From Sulfitobacter sp. D7 (GTDB lineage Bacteria > Pseudomonadota > Alphaproteobacteria > Rhodobacterales > Rhodobacteraceae), in assembly GCF_003611275.1 (NCBI RefSeq), contig NZ_CP020694.1, forward strand, positions 3,001,001 to 3,065,000: a DNA stretch of 64,000 nucleotides, given 5' to 3'. Position numbers and translations under genes: made by a program. Positions 26,159 to 35,012 of the stretch are shown here, piece by piece (position 1 is the first letter of the stretch; every line of letters starts with the position of its first letter). Under the pieces are notes generated by a model. That model was not told the DNA's origin. It made no database searches and saw only the letters and a list, made by a program, of their open reading frames with translations.

Positions 26159-26245
26159 AGAGGGCCAACCCGGCCCTCTTCGCAGGAAAGCTATGCGCAG
26201 GGCATAGCTTCCATATGAAAGCGGGTGCGTGGTTGCCCACGCACC
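26159..26245 (-). other. Three consecutive strong hairpins between rplR and rpsE
   Basis: Hairpin A (26159-26179): 8-bp stem AGAGGGCC / GGCCCTCT. Hairpin B (26188-26210): 9-bp stem AAGCTATGC / GCATAGCTT. Hairpin C (26224-26245): 9-bp stem GGTGCGTGG / CCACGCACC with a 4-base loop. All are perfect and spaced by 8-13 nt. There are no T-runs, so they are not classical terminators. They may be RNA processing or stability elements, or a repeat. Confidence 0.7.
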
Positions 26246-26251
26246 GCACAA

Positions 26252-26611
26252 TCAGATCTTCAAACCGCCTTCACGCGCGGCGTCGGCCAGAGCCTTCACC
26301 TTGCCGTGGAAGAGGAAGCCGCCACGGTCGAAGTATGCTTCTTCGACGCCAGCTTTCTTGGCACGTTCGGCAATCGCGGCACCGACCTTGGTCGCTGCTT
26401 CGATGTTGTTCTTGCCGAAAACGCCCAGATCCTTTTCCATCGAGGAAGCGGAAGCCAGTGTCACGCCGTTCACATCGTCGATCAGCTGAGCCGAGATGTT
26501 TTTGGACGAACGGTGTACCGACAGGCGAAGACGCCCGGCGTTCACTTTGCGGAGTTTGTTCCGAACGCGCATGCGGCGTTTCAGGAACAGCTGTCTTTTG
26601 GTGTTTGCCAT
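26252..26611 (-). CDS. rplR: 50S ribosomal protein L18
   Basis: L18 binds 5S rRNA and attaches it to the large subunit. It has 119 residues, with the start [20 protein letters not shown] and the end [18 protein letters not shown] motif ([19 protein letters not shown]). It lies 11 nt after rplF and is followed by the three-hairpin gap before rpsE. Confidence 0.97.
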   Translation of the reverse strand: MANTKRQLFLKRRMRVRNKLRKVNAGRLRLSVHRSSKNISAQLIDDVNGVTLASASSMEKDLGVFGKNNIEAATKVGAAIAERAKKAGVEEAYFDRGGFLFHGKVKALADAAREGGLKI

Positions 26612-26622
26612 CTTTCCGTTCC

Positions 26623-27156
26623 TTACTTCTTCTTGCCTTCTTTGCGGAACACGAACTCACCCTTATAGCGGATGCCTTTGCCCTTATAGGGCTCGGGCTT
26701 GCGCCATGCGCGGATGTTCGCGGCGACCTGACCAACAAGCTGTTCGTCAATGCCTTCCACAACGATTTCGGTCTGCTTCGGTGCCGTTACGGTGACGCCT
26801 TCGGGCGCAACGTAGTCAACATCGTGGCTGAGGCCGAGGTTCAGTTTCAGCGTGTTGCCATTGACGGCCGCACGATAACCAACACCCTGGATTTCCAGCT
26901 CCTTCTTGAAGCCCTCGGTGACGCCGGTCACGAGGTTTTCAATCATGGTGCGGGACATGCCCCACTGCTGACGTGCGCGCTTGGACTTGCCACGCGGTGT
27001 CACAGAGATTGCATCGTCTTCGACCGTCAGGGTCACGTCGTCAGTTGCGCGGAAGCTGCGGGTGCCCTTGGGGCCCTTCACTTCGATCGTCTGACCGCTC
27101 ACCGATGCCGAGACGCCCGAAGGCATGGCGACTGGTTTCTTACCAATACGAGACAT
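26623..27156 (-). CDS. rplF: 50S ribosomal protein L6
   Basis: L6 lies near the factor-binding site of the large subunit. The protein has 177 residues from the ATG at 27156 ([15 protein letters not shown]), with the conserved C-terminal [17 protein letters not shown] longer frame from 27201 has no similarity. It follows rpsH by 10 nt. Confidence 0.98.
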   Translation of the reverse strand: MSRIGKKPVAMPSGVSASVSGQTIEVKGPKGTRSFRATDDVTLTVEDDAISVTPRGKSKRARQQWGMSRTMIENLVTGVTEGFKKELEIQGVGYRAAVNGNTLKLNLGLSHDVDYVAPEGVTVTAPKQTEIVVEGIDEQLVGQVAANIRAWRKPEPYKGKGIRYKGEFVFRKEGKKK

Positions 27157-27166
27157 TGTCTTCTCC

Positions 27167-27559
27167 TTAGAATACGGTGCAGAGCACTTCGCCGCCAACA
27201 TTGGCAGAGCGTGCAGATGCGTCCGACATCACACCTTTGGAGGTGGAGACAATCGACACGCCGAGGCCCTGACGGACAACGGGGATGTCATTGACGGCCA
27301 TGTAGACGCGACGACCGGGTTTGGAAACCCGCTTCAGTTCACGAATAACAGGTTCGCCTTCGTAGTATTTGAGGCTGATCTCGATGGCGGGGTGGCCATC
27401 GGCGCCCGTGACTTTTTCGTAGCCGCGGATGTAGCCTTCGTCGGCCAGCACGTCCAAGACCCATGCACGCAGCTTGGAAGCCGGTGTGGAGACGGTGGAT
27501 TTGCCGCGCAGCGAAGAGTTACGGATGCGTGTCAGCATATCTGCGATAGGATCGTTCAT
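27167..27559 (-). CDS. rpsH: 30S ribosomal protein S8
   Basis: S8 binds the central domain of 16S rRNA, and in E. coli it represses the spc operon. It has 130 residues, from [17 protein letters not shown] to the C-terminal [19 protein letters not shown]. It lies between rpsN and rplF with short gaps. Confidence 0.98.
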   Translation of the reverse strand: MNDPIADMLTRIRNSSLRGKSTVSTPASKLRAWVLDVLADEGYIRGYEKVTGADGHPAIEISLKYYEGEPVIRELKRVSKPGRRVYMAVNDIPVVRQGLGVSIVSTSKGVMSDASARSANVGGEVLCTVF

Positions 27560-27571
27560 CTGATGCGCTCC

Positions 27572-27877
27572 TTACCAGCTCGACTTGACCATGCCGGGGA
27601 TTTGGCCCGAAGAGCCGAGGTCCCGCAGCGCGATCCGCGAAATTTTCAGTTTACGATAGTAGGCGTGCGGGCGGCCCGTCAGCTGGCAACGGTTGTGCAG
27701 ACGCACAGCAGAGCTGTTGCGCGGCAGTTTCGCCAGTTTCAGGGAAGCGCGGAAACGCTCTTCCATCGGTTTGCTTTCGTCGCTCACGATCTCTTTCAGA
27801 GCCGCGCGCTTCTCAGCGTACTTTTTGACCAGTGCTTCGCGCTTCTTTTCGCGCTCAATCATGGATTTCTTAGCCAT
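27572..27877 (-). CDS. rpsN: 30S ribosomal protein S14, long zinc-free form
   Basis: S14 lies in the small-subunit head. The 101-residue length and the absence of the CxxC pairs mark the long form that does not need zinc. The C-terminus [27 protein letters not shown] is typical, quoted here only as its first and last parts: [10 protein letters not shown] and [11 protein letters not shown]. It lies between rplE and rpsH. Confidence 0.97.
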   Translation of the reverse strand: MAKKSMIEREKKREALVKKYAEKRAALKEIVSDESKPMEERFRASLKLAKLPRNSSAVRLHNRCQLTGRPHAYYRKLKISRIALRDLGSSGQIPGMVKSSW

Positions 27878-27895
27878 TTCTAATCCTTCCCGCGC

Positions 27896-28459
27896 TTATG
27901 AATTGAAGGGCATGTTGAAAGCTTTCAACAGCGCCTTGGCTTCAGCGTCGGTTTTCGCCGTGGTGGCGATCACGATGTCCATACCCCAAGTCTCGTCAAC
28001 TTTGTCGAAGTCGATTTCGGGGAACACGATATGCTCTTTCATGCCCATGGCGTAGTTGCCACGGCCGTCAAAGCTCTTGCCCGAGATGCCGCGGAAGTCA
28101 CGGATACGGGGCATTGCGATCGTGATCAGACGATCAAGGAATTCGTACATGCGGTCGCCACGCAGGGTAACTTTCGCACCCAAAGGCATGTCTTCACGCA
28201 CGCGGAAACCAGCGATGGATTTCTTGGCCACGGTTGTCAGAGCCTTCTGGCCTGCAATCGCGGTCAGGTCTTCCTGAGCCGACTTGGCTTTTTTGCTGTC
28301 GCGCACGGCTTCGGCACCGCAGCCGATGTTCAGAACGATCTTGTCCAGCTTGGGGATCATCATGTCGTTCTTGTAGCCGAATTCCTCTTTCAGGGCGGCG
28401 CGGATCTTCTCGCGGTATTCGGCCTGAAGGCGGGGTGTGTAGGTTGCGGTATCAAGCAT
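27896..28459 (-). CDS. rplE: 50S ribosomal protein L5
   Basis: L5 binds 5S rRNA and contacts the P-site tRNA. It has 187 residues, with the conserved [31 protein letters not shown] and the C-terminal [19 protein letters not shown]. Its start overlaps the rplX end by 8 nt. Confidence 0.98.
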   Translation of the reverse strand: MLDTATYTPRLQAEYREKIRAALKEEFGYKNDMMIPKLDKIVLNIGCGAEAVRDSKKAKSAQEDLTAIAGQKALTTVAKKSIAGFRVREDMPLGAKVTLRGDRMYEFLDRLITIAMPRIRDFRGISGKSFDGRGNYAMGMKEHIVFPEIDFDKVDETWGMDIVIATTAKTDAEAKALLKAFNMPFNS

Positions 28460-28763
28460 CGATCACGTCCCCCGTGGTCTTGGCAAAGCGCACTTTTTTG
28501 TCGCCTTCGATTTTGAAACCTACGCGTGTGGCTTTGCCATTGGCATCCACCAGTGCGAGGTTGCTCAGGTCGATCGGCATCGCCTTGGGGATGCGGCCGC
28601 CCTGAGATGTCTGTGTCTGGCGCGTTGCGCGGATGGCGATTTTCACGCCGTCAACGATGGCCTTGTTCGACTTGGGGTCAACAGACGAGATGGTGCCCGT
28701 CTTGCCCTTGTCCTTGCCGGACAGGACGATGACCTTGTCACCTTTGCGAAGTTTAGCAGCCAT
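28452..28763 (-). CDS. rplX: 50S ribosomal protein L24
   Basis: L24 starts large-subunit assembly. It has 103 residues, with the KOW motif [17 protein letters not shown] near the N-terminus. It overlaps rplE by 8 nt and follows rplN by 2 nt, so translation is coupled. Confidence 0.97.
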   Translation of the reverse strand: MAAKLRKGDKVIVLSGKDKGKTGTISSVDPKSNKAIVDGVKIAIRATRQTQTSQGGRIPKAMPIDLSNLALVDANGKATRVGFKIEGDKKVRFAKTTGDVIDA

Positions 28764-28765
28764 GA

Positions 28766-29134
28766 TTACAGCACCTCCGGAGCGAGCGAGATGATTTTCA
28801 TGAAGTTCTTCGCACGCAGCTCACGAACAACCGGCCCGAAGATACGGGTGCCGACAGGCTCGTTGTTGTTATTCAGGATAACAGCAGCGTTGCGGTCGAA
28901 GCGGATGGCGGTGCCATCTTCACGACGAACTTCTTTGGCAGTGCGAACGACAACGGCCTTACGGACGTCGCCTTTTTTCACACGACCGCGCGGGATGGCT
29001 TCCTTGACCGAGACGACAATGATGTCGCCGACGGATGCGTATTTACGCTTGGAACCACCCAAGACCTTGATGCACTGAACACGGCGCGCGCCGCTGTTGT
29101 CAGCAACATCCAGGTTGGTCTGCATCTGGATCAT
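28766..29134 (-). CDS. rplN: 50S ribosomal protein L14
   Basis: L14 forms an intersubunit bridge. It has 122 residues, with the start [19 protein letters not shown] and the C-terminal [18 protein letters not shown], and is highly conserved. A 63-nt gap separates it from rpsQ upstream. Confidence 0.98.
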   Translation of the reverse strand: MIQMQTNLDVADNSGARRVQCIKVLGGSKRKYASVGDIIVVSVKEAIPRGRVKKGDVRKAVVVRTAKEVRREDGTAIRFDRNAAVILNNNNEPVGTRIFGPVVRELRAKNFMKIISLAPEVL

Positions 29135-29197
29135 TTGGTTTCTCCCGACCTTCTGGGGGGCGATGCGGCCCTCATCCCAGGGTTTCGTTTAAGGGGC

Positions 29198-29443
29198 TCA
29201 GGCTTCGGTTTTGTCCGAAGTCAGAACTTCCCAACGTTTGGTTTTCGACTTGGGGGCACATTCGATGATGCGAACGCTGTCGCCCACCTTGAACGTGTTG
29301 TTCTCATCGTGAGCCCGGTACTTCTTGGACTTACGGATGGTCTTCTTCAGAACCGGATGCGTAAAGCGGCGCTCTACGGAAACGGAAACTGTTTGTGCGT
29401 TGGCGTCCGATGTCACGGTGCCTGTAAGGATACGCTTGGGCAT
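29198..29443 (-). CDS. rpsQ: 30S ribosomal protein S17
   Basis: S17 is a primary binder of 16S rRNA. It has 81 residues, with the OB-fold motif [19 protein letters not shown] and the [20 protein letters not shown] end. It lies 14 nt after rpmC. Confidence 0.97.
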   Translation of the reverse strand: MPKRILTGTVTSDANAQTVSVSVERRFTHPVLKKTIRKSKKYRAHDENNTFKVGDSVRIIECAPKSKTKRWEVLTSDKTEA

Positions 29444-29457
29444 GTTTCAGGCTCCTA

Positions 29458-29661
29458 TTATTCGGCTGCCGCAGCAGCGGCTTTCTGGTTCAGCACGGTG
29501 TGGACACGGGCCACGTCACGCTTAACAGTCTTCAGACGTGCGGGGTTTTCCAACTGGCCGGTGGCCTGCTGGAAACGCAAGTTGAAGGATTCTTTTTTCA
29601 GGTTCACAAGTTCGTCGCGGAGCTGGTCCGGCGTCTTGTCATGCAGTTCGCTGGCTTTCAC
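29458..29661 (-). CDS. rpmC: 50S ribosomal protein L29
   Basis: L29 lies beside the peptide exit tunnel. It has 67 residues, with the helical-hairpin sequence [19 protein letters not shown] and an alanine-rich tail. It is the first gene of the rpmC-to-rpmD block: upstream, four unrelated genes separate it from rplP, so this block must have its own promoter in 29662-29844. Confidence 0.97.
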   Translation of the reverse strand: MKASELHDKTPDQLRDELVNLKKESFNLRFQQATGQLENPARLKTVKRDVARVHTVLNQKAAAAAAE

Positions 29662-29844
29662 GGCCTCTTCCTTTCAACATCACCAGTAGGCCCCTGTCAG
29701 GGTGACCATGATTCTGGTGGAGTTCATGATGAAAGGTGCCAATACGCGCTGAGGTCGCACATGGCAACCCCCGATGGCCCGGCGCCTGTGAATTAGGCGG
29801 GAAAGACGCTGGCGATAGGAACATGTTCCGCATAAGAAGGGCCT

Positions 29845-30465
29845 ATGTCAAACATCAAATCGCTTTTCGCCACCCGCCTCTATCACGCCGCCCTGTCGGA
29901 CCATGGCAAACCCATCGACACCGATGAGCTCGCCGCCTCTTGTTTCTCGATCGCCGAGGATGATGAGGCCGGGCAGGACTGGTGCGAAGAGAACGGCTAT
30001 GCGGGCTACACCTCTTATGCGTCGCTGGACGACCTGCCCTACCGCTTTCCGATCTTCAAGGATCTGGTCGCGGTGCTGGACAAACATGTGACCGCCTTTG
30101 CCAAGGATCTCGACTTCGATCTGGGCGAGCGCAAGCTGGTGCTAGACTCCCTGTGGCTGAACATCCTGCCCGAAGGCGGCATCCACACCTCGCATATCCA
30201 CCCCCACTCCGTGATCTCTGGCACGACCTATGTGACCATGCCCGAAGGCGCCAGCGCGATCCGTTTCGAGGATCCGCGCCTGCCCATGATGATGGCGGCG
30301 CCGGGCCGGGTGAAAGATGCCCGCGAAGAGCTGCGCCCTTTCATCTATGTCGCGCCCGAAGCTGGCGATGTGCTGCTGTGGGAAAGCTGGCTGCGCCATG
30401 AGGTGCCGATGAACATGATCGAAGAAGACCGCGCTTCGGTCTCGTTCAACTACAACTGGGCCTGA
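29845..30465 (+). CDS. 2-oxoglutarate/Fe(II) oxygenase-like protein (TIGR02466 type)
   Basis: The protein has 206 residues. The overall pattern resembles the putative 2OG-Fe(II) oxygenase family TIGR02466: a double-stranded beta-helix core with a His-rich segment GIHTSHIHPHSVISGTTYV (about 116-134) and a later WLRHEVPMN with RASVSFNYNW, which would supply the distal His and the Arg that binds 2-oxoglutarate. The substrate is unknown. It is rightward, opposite to the ribosomal genes, and 3 nt before a hemerythrin-like gene, with which it probably forms an operon. Confidence 0.78.
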   Translation: MSNIKSLFATRLYHAALSDHGKPIDTDELAASCFSIAEDDEAGQDWCEENGYAGYTSYASLDDLPYRFPIFKDLVAVLDKHVTAFAKDLDFDLGERKLVLDSLWLNILPEGGIHTSHIHPHSVISGTTYVTMPEGASAIRFEDPRLPMMMAAPGRVKDAREELRPFIYVAPEAGDVLLWESWLRHEVPMNMIEEDRASVSFNYNWA

Positions 30466-30468
30466 CCG

Positions 30469-31053
30469 ATGGCCGAGGACGTGAGCGCCCTCCCCCTGTC
30501 GGACCTGACAATCGACGCCGAGACCCGCCCGCCCCTGCCCGACATGGGCGTCGTCACCGAGGCACAGCGACAAGCTGGGCGGCACCTTGCGGCGATCCAC
30601 CGTCACTACCTCAGCGATCTATCACAAATCGCTCAGGTGATGACCCGCATTGAGGCCGGTGACGCGCCCCCGGCTGAGCTTGCACATATCGTCCTGCATA
30701 GCCAGATGGCCCAGAATTTCGCCGCCGCCGGGACGCTCTGCGGTCAGCAATGCTGGGCGTTGACGATGCACCACAATATCGAAGAACAAAGCATTTTCCC
30801 GCAGCTGCACGCCCGCGGCTCTGAACCCGTACGTGCAATCGTGGACCGGCTGCGGGCCGAACATGAGGTCGTTCACGCGCTTCTCGAACGGCTGGGCGCG
30901 GCGGCGGGCGGATTGTCCGAGGCACCAAGCTCAGAACAATTCGCCGAAACCCGCGCGATATTCGACCAACTGGTCGCAGTGGTGCGCTCGCATTTCAAAT
31001 TCGAAGAAACCGCCTTGGCCGAGGCATTGGGCGTCTATCAGGTCGACATCTGA
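30469..31053 (+). CDS. Hemerythrin-like (HHE) domain protein
   Basis: The protein has 194 residues. It shows a four-helix HHE pattern with histidines and glutamates at the right spacing: HLAAIHRHYLSDL, then TMHHNIEEQSIFPQL, then AEHEVVHALLERL, and SHFKFEETALAEAL. Such proteins bind a di-iron centre and sense or carry O2, NO or iron. It follows the oxygenase gene by 3 nt, so iron/oxygen chemistry may link them. No membrane segment is present. Confidence 0.8.
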   Translation: MAEDVSALPLSDLTIDAETRPPLPDMGVVTEAQRQAGRHLAAIHRHYLSDLSQIAQVMTRIEAGDAPPAELAHIVLHSQMAQNFAAAGTLCGQQCWALTMHHNIEEQSIFPQLHARGSEPVRAIVDRLRAEHEVVHALLERLGAAAGGLSEAPSSEQFAETRAIFDQLVAVVRSHFKFEETALAEALGVYQVDI

Positions 31054-31068
31054 GGCACCGCCCGGCGG

Positions 31069-31269
31069 CTATTTCAGCGTCTTCGCCGCCTCTTCTTGCG
31101 CCTTGACCGCTGCCTTCTCTTCCTTGGTCAGCTTGTTGCCCCACTGATTGTTGCTGAGCCCGAGATCACTGGGCATCGGCTTGGTCTTGCCCTTCTTCAC
31201 CTCTCCGCCCTTGTCGAGAAACGCTTTGATGAGGTCTTCGTCGGTGTTCGGCTTTGGGACGTGCTTCAT
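31069..31269 (-). CDS. Short lysine-rich hypothetical protein
   Basis: The protein has 66 residues from the ATG at 31269 (MKHVPKPNTDEDL), with GGAAAGG upstream; longer starts at 31293 and 31305 are less likely. It is highly charged and hydrophilic with no recognisable enzyme motif (SDLGLSNNQWGNKLTKEEKAA). It is convergent with the hemerythrin gene, 15 nt apart. I cannot give a function. Confidence 0.6.
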   Translation of the reverse strand: MKHVPKPNTDEDLIKAFLDKGGEVKKGKTKPMPSDLGLSNNQWGNKLTKEEKAAVKAQEEAAKTLK

Positions 31270-31412
31270 CGGGCTGGGCCTTTCCTGTGGCATGGGGTTA
31301 AGCAAAGGCTACCTAGATTAAAGCGCATTGGCCAGCGTTGCAGGTGCTGCTTGCCCCGCCTGCCCGATTGGTGAACATTCAACCTCTAGCTTTATTTGAG
31401 TATCCCCTGCCG

Positions 31413-31985
31413 ATGTTTGTCCCGTTCCTTTTGCTCTTTATATCCCTCGCTTTTACAACCGCAGCCGCATCCACGCCGGGCTATGGGGACTTCAGCCTGC
31501 TCGGCGCGCTTTGCGTTATCGCCAGTGCGATCCTTCTGCTGCGGTCTTTCCGCGGCGCGCGGCAGCAGCGGACAAAATGGATCATCGTCGACGGCTCCAA
31601 CGTCATGCATTGGAAGACCGGCGCGCCGAACATGAATGCGGTCCGGGACGTTGTGGATGAGTTGCGCACGAGGGGCTATTCCCCCGGCGTCGTGTTTGAC
31701 GCCAACGCGGGCTATCTGCTCGCGGGTCGCTATCAACATGACAAGGCGCTGAGCAAACAACTCGACCTGCCGGTGGACCGGGTGATGGTCGTCCCAAAGG
31801 GCACGTCCGCGGACCCCTATATACTCCAATCCGCCCGAGACTACGGCGGGCAGGTCGTCAGCCGCGATCAGTTCCGCGATTGGGCGGAGGCCCATCCCGA
31901 AATCGCTGAGCCGGGGCACCTGATCAAAGGCGGCTACCGGGATGGGAAACTCTGGCTCGACCTTGAGACCGACGCGCTGGTCTGA
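31413..31985 (+). CDS. NYN/PIN-like ribonuclease domain protein with membrane anchor
   Basis: The protein has 190 residues from the chosen ATG. Two hydrophobic N-terminal segments (about 1-19 and 28-43) should anchor it in the membrane. The cytoplasmic domain starts [13 protein letters not shown], the acidic motif of Zc3h12a/NYN-type nucleases, and continues with DANAGYLL and [12 protein letters not shown], whose Asp residues complete the metal site. RNA cleavage is predicted from the family. The start codon is uncertain because no strong ribosome-binding site is visible. A strong terminator follows. Confidence 0.72.
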   Translation: MFVPFLLLFISLAFTTAAASTPGYGDFSLLGALCVIASAILLLRSFRGARQQRTKWIIVDGSNVMHWKTGAPNMNAVRDVVDELRTRGYSPGVVFDANAGYLLAGRYQHDKALSKQLDLPVDRVMVVPKGTSADPYILQSARDYGGQVVSRDQFRDWAEAHPEIAEPGHLIKGGYRDGKLWLDLETDALV

Positions 31986-31991
31986 CAAAGC

Positions 31992-32023
31992 AAAACCCCC
32001 GCCGAACACTCGACGGGGGTTTT
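31992..32023. terminator. Bidirectional terminator between the NYN gene and rplP
   Basis: AAAACCCCCG (31992-32001) and CGGGGGTTTT (32014-32023) form a 10-bp stem with A and T flanks, so it can stop both the rightward NYN gene and the leftward rplP unit (stop at 32058). Confidence 0.85.
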
Positions 32024-32057
32024 ATGTCTTTCAGCAACCCCATGCGGGGCGACGGGC

Positions 32058-32471
32058 TTACCAGTCCTCGCGGACGACAACCCGGGTCTTGATCGGCAGT
32101 TTCATGGCTGCCAGACGCAGGGCTTCGCGTGCCACGTCTTCACCGACACCGTCGATTTCGAACATGATGCGGCCCGGCTTAACCTTGGCTGCCCAGAAGT
32201 CGACGGAACCTTTACCTTTACCCATACGAACTTCGACGGGCTTGGAGGTGACCGGTACGTCCGGGAAGATGCGGATCCAGACACGGCCCTGACGCTTCAT
32301 GTGACGCGTCATGGCGCGGCGTGCCGCTTCGATTTGACGGGCTGTAACCCGCTCCGGCTGCAGTGCCTTCAGGCCGTAGGTGCCAAAGTTCAGGTCAGAC
32401 CCGCCCTTTGCCAGACCCTTGATCGAGCCCTTAAACTGCTTGCGGAATTTAGTACGCTTTGGTTGAAGCAT
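32058..32471 (-). CDS. rplP: 50S ribosomal protein L16
   Basis: L16 lies near the A-site tRNA and is a late-assembly protein. It has 137 residues, with the start [19 protein letters not shown] and conserved [18 protein letters not shown]. It is the last gene of the rplB-to-rplP block and is followed by a terminator, whereas in E. coli rpmC follows directly. Confidence 0.98.
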   Translation of the reverse strand: MLQPKRTKFRKQFKGSIKGLAKGGSDLNFGTYGLKALQPERVTARQIEAARRAMTRHMKRQGRVWIRIFPDVPVTSKPVEVRMGKGKGSVDFWAAKVKPGRIMFEIDGVGEDVAREALRLAAMKLPIKTRVVVREDW

Positions 32472-32484
32472 TTCTCATTCCCCC

Positions 32485-33192
32485 TTAGCGACGACCGCCG
32501 GCACCGCGAGGTGCTGGGCCGTCTTGGAGTTCCTGTGCCTTACGGTCACGCGCGGCGGGGTCGTGTTCCATGATCTCGCCTTTGAAGATCCATGTCTTGA
32601 TCCCGATGATGCCGTAAGCGGTGGCCGCTTCGACATGTGCGTAATCGATGTCGGCACGCAATGTGTGCAGCGGCACGCGACCCTCACGGTACCATTCGGT
32701 ACGCGCGATTTCGGCCCCACCAAGACGACCCGCGAGATTCACGCGGATGCCCAGTGCGCCCATGCGCATGGCGTTCTGCACGGCACGTTTCATGGCGCGG
32801 CGGAAAGACACCCGGCGCTCCAGCTGCTGTGCAATGCTCTCACCAACAAGGTGTGCGTCCAGCTCGGGCTTGCGAACTTCAACGATGTTGAGGTGCAGTT
32901 CCGACTTGGTCATCTTGGCGATCTTCTGGCGCAGCGTCTCGATGTCCGCGCCTTTCTTGCCGATGATAACACCAGGGCGTGCTGTGTGGATCGTAACGCG
33001 GCACTTTTTGTGCGGACGTTCGATGATCACACGAGCGATACCGGCCTGGTGGCACTCTTTCTTGATGAAGTCGCGGATTGCGAGATCTTCGAGCAGAAGA
33101 TCACCGTAATCTTTGGTGTCGGCGTACCAGCGGCTATCCCAGGTGCGGTTCACCTGAAGACGCATACCGATCGGATTGACTTTGTTACCCAT
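32485..33192 (-). CDS. rpsC: 30S ribosomal protein S3
   Basis: S3 lines the mRNA entry channel. It has 235 residues, with the N-terminal [20 protein letters not shown], the KH domain motif [14 protein letters not shown] and an Ala/Gly/Arg-rich tail. It shares one base with the rplV stop. Confidence 0.98.
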   Translation of the reverse strand: MGNKVNPIGMRLQVNRTWDSRWYADTKDYGDLLLEDLAIRDFIKKECHQAGIARVIIERPHKKCRVTIHTARPGVIIGKKGADIETLRQKIAKMTKSELHLNIVEVRKPELDAHLVGESIAQQLERRVSFRRAMKRAVQNAMRMGALGIRVNLAGRLGGAEIARTEWYREGRVPLHTLRADIDYAHVEAATAYGIIGIKTWIFKGEIMEHDPAARDRKAQELQDGPAPRGAGGRR

Positions 33193-33572
33193 CAGGCTTG
33201 CTCCTCAACTTGACGCACTTTGATCGTGATCTCGGCAAACGGCTTGATGATCTTGCCGAACCGGCCACGGGCACGCGGGCGACCGCGCTTCATGGTCAGG
33301 TTCTTACCGACATAGGCCTCGGCCACGATGAGCTCATCGACGTCCAGGTTGTGGTTGTTCTCGGCGTTGGCAATCGCGGACTGAAGGCATTTCTTCACGT
33401 CCTGCGCGACCCGCTTCTTGGAGAAGGTGAGGTCTGTCAACGCTTTGTCCACGGACTTGCCACGGATCAAAGCTGCAACCAGGTTCAGTTTCTGCGGGCT
33501 GGTGCGAAGCATGCGCAGTTTTGCCATTGCTTCGTTGTCTGCCACGCGGCGGGGATTCTTATCCTTGCTCAT
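33192..33572 (-). CDS. rplV: 50S ribosomal protein L22
   Basis: L22 has a loop that forms part of the exit-tunnel constriction where macrolides bind. It has 126 residues, with the conserved [18 protein letters not shown] and the loop region [14 protein letters not shown]. It sits between rpsS and rpsC in the standard order. Confidence 0.97.
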   Translation of the reverse strand: MSKDKNPRRVADNEAMAKLRMLRTSPQKLNLVAALIRGKSVDKALTDLTFSKKRVAQDVKKCLQSAIANAENNHNLDVDELIVAEAYVGKNLTMKRGRPRARGRFGKIIKPFAEITIKVRQVEEQA

Positions 33573-33575
33573 GGC

Positions 33576-33854
33576 TTATTTCCGCTTCGCTTTTTTGTCG
33601 GCGGCATGACCGTAGTAGGTCCGAGTCGGGGAGTACTCACCGAACTTCTGACCGATCATGTCTTCGCTGACGTTAACAGGGATGTGCTTATGACCGTTGT
33701 ACACGCCAAACGTCAGACCCACGAACTGGGGCAGGATCGTGCTGCGGCGCGACCAGATCTTGATCACTTCGTTACGGCCGCCCTCGCGGGAAGCCTCTGC
33801 CTTTTTGAGGACATAAGAGTCAACAAAAGGACCTTTCCATACTGAACGAGCCAT
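33576..33854 (-). CDS. rpsS: 30S ribosomal protein S19
   Basis: S19 lies in the small-subunit head next to S13. It has 92 residues, with the start [19 protein letters not shown] and conserved [17 protein letters not shown]. It lies 3 nt after rplB. Confidence 0.98.
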   Translation of the reverse strand: MARSVWKGPFVDSYVLKKAEASREGGRNEVIKIWSRRSTILPQFVGLTFGVYNGHKHIPVNVSEDMIGQKFGEYSPTRTYYGHAADKKAKRK

Positions 33855-33857
33855 TGA

Positions 33858-34700
33858 TTAACGCCCCTTCTTCTTGGCGTGACGCGAGCGGATGATAAGC
33901 TTGCTGGACGCTTTGTTCTTGTTGCGGGTCTTGGCACCCTTCGTCGGCTTACCCCAAGGAGTAACCGGGTGACGACCACCAGAGGTCCGGCCTTCACCAC
34001 CGCCGTGCGGGTGGTCGATCGGGTTCATCACCACACCACGTACAGAAGGACGGATGCCCTTGTGACGCATGCGGCCCGCTTTACCGTAGTTCTGGTTGGA
34101 GTTGTCGGGGTTAGACACAGCACCAACGGTGGCCATGCATTCCTGACGCACGAGACGCAGCTCGCCGCTGCTCAGACGGATCTGAGCGTAGCCACCGTCA
34201 CGACCCACGAACTGGGCGTAGGTGCCGGCGGCACGTGCGATCTGACCGCCCTTGCCGGGCTTCATCTCGATGTTGTGAACGATCGTACCGATTGGCATGC
34301 CCGAGAAAGGCATCGCGTTACCGGGTTTGATGTCCACTTTGGCGCCGGCGATGATTTTGTCGCCGATGGCCAGACGCTGGGGGGCCAGGATGTAGGCCTG
34401 CTCGCCGTCTTCGTACTGGATCAGTGCGATGAAAGCGGTCCGGTTGGGGTCATATTCGATCCGCGCGACAACAGCGGACATGTCCAGCTTGTTACGCTTG
34501 AAATCAACGATACGGTAAAGGCGCTTTGCACCACCACCTGTACGACGCATTGTGATTCGTCCGGTGTTGTTCCGACCGCCAGATTTGGTCAAACCCTGAG
34601 TAAGGGCTTTGACCGGGCGGCCTTTCCACAGCTCCGAACGGTCGATCAGTACCAGTCCACGCTGGCCTGGCGTCGTCGGTTTGTACGACTTGAGTGCCAT
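33858..34700 (-). CDS. rplB: 50S ribosomal protein L2
   Basis: L2 is needed for subunit joining and peptidyl transfer. It has 280 residues from the ATG at 34700 ([17 protein letters not shown]), with the conserved [18 protein letters not shown] containing the essential His region. It begins the rplB-to-rplP block. The usual upstream neighbour rplW is 3.4 kb away, so a separate promoter is needed in 34701-34950. Confidence 0.98.
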   Translation of the reverse strand: MALKSYKPTTPGQRGLVLIDRSELWKGRPVKALTQGLTKSGGRNNTGRITMRRTGGGAKRLYRIVDFKRNKLDMSAVVARIEYDPNRTAFIALIQYEDGEQAYILAPQRLAIGDKIIAGAKVDIKPGNAMPFSGMPIGTIVHNIEMKPGKGGQIARAAGTYAQFVGRDGGYAQIRLSSGELRLVRQECMATVGAVSNPDNSNQNYGKAGRMRHKGIRPSVRGVVMNPIDHPHGGGEGRTSGGRHPVTPWGKPTKGAKTRNKNKASSKLIIRSRHAKKKGR

Positions 34701-34957
34701 GTTCTCTGTCTTCCGTTTGCTTGGCACGCATTCACCGAGATGAAAGCGCGTTGGTTGTAGGGCCCCGAAGGTCCCCTGTAGGAGTGGTGGATGGGCTTAA
34801 ATCTCTTGCGAGGCAGGCATCCCAACCACCGGGATCGTTCAAATAGCCAAACCCCGGACGAATCCGGGGCTTGAGCCGATGTGGCGACCTAGCAGGTTCA
34901 ATTCTGCCCGTCCAGTGGGCATGGCGAAATTCCTCTCCCACTGCCCGCACAAAAGAA
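34701..34957 (-). other. Leader region of rplB with an internal hairpin
   Basis: This holds no gene. A hairpin CCCCGGA-CGAA-TCCGGGG (34852-34869) is visible, followed on the minus strand by TTTGG. It could be a second terminator for the upstream PRC-barrel gene or part of the rplB leader. I could not pick a convincing promoter here. Confidence 0.4.
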
Positions 34958-34981
34958 AAGAAGGCGCCGAAGCGCCTTCTT
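34958..34981 (-). terminator. Terminator after the PRC-barrel gene
   Basis: AAGAAGGCGC and GCGCCTTCTT form a 10-bp stem with a 4-base loop. On the minus strand it is followed by TTTTCTTTT, a canonical intrinsic terminator, 31 nt beyond the stop at 35013. Confidence 0.88.
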
Positions 34982-35012
34982 CCGTAGGTTTACCGATTAC
35001 CCAAAGCGGGTA

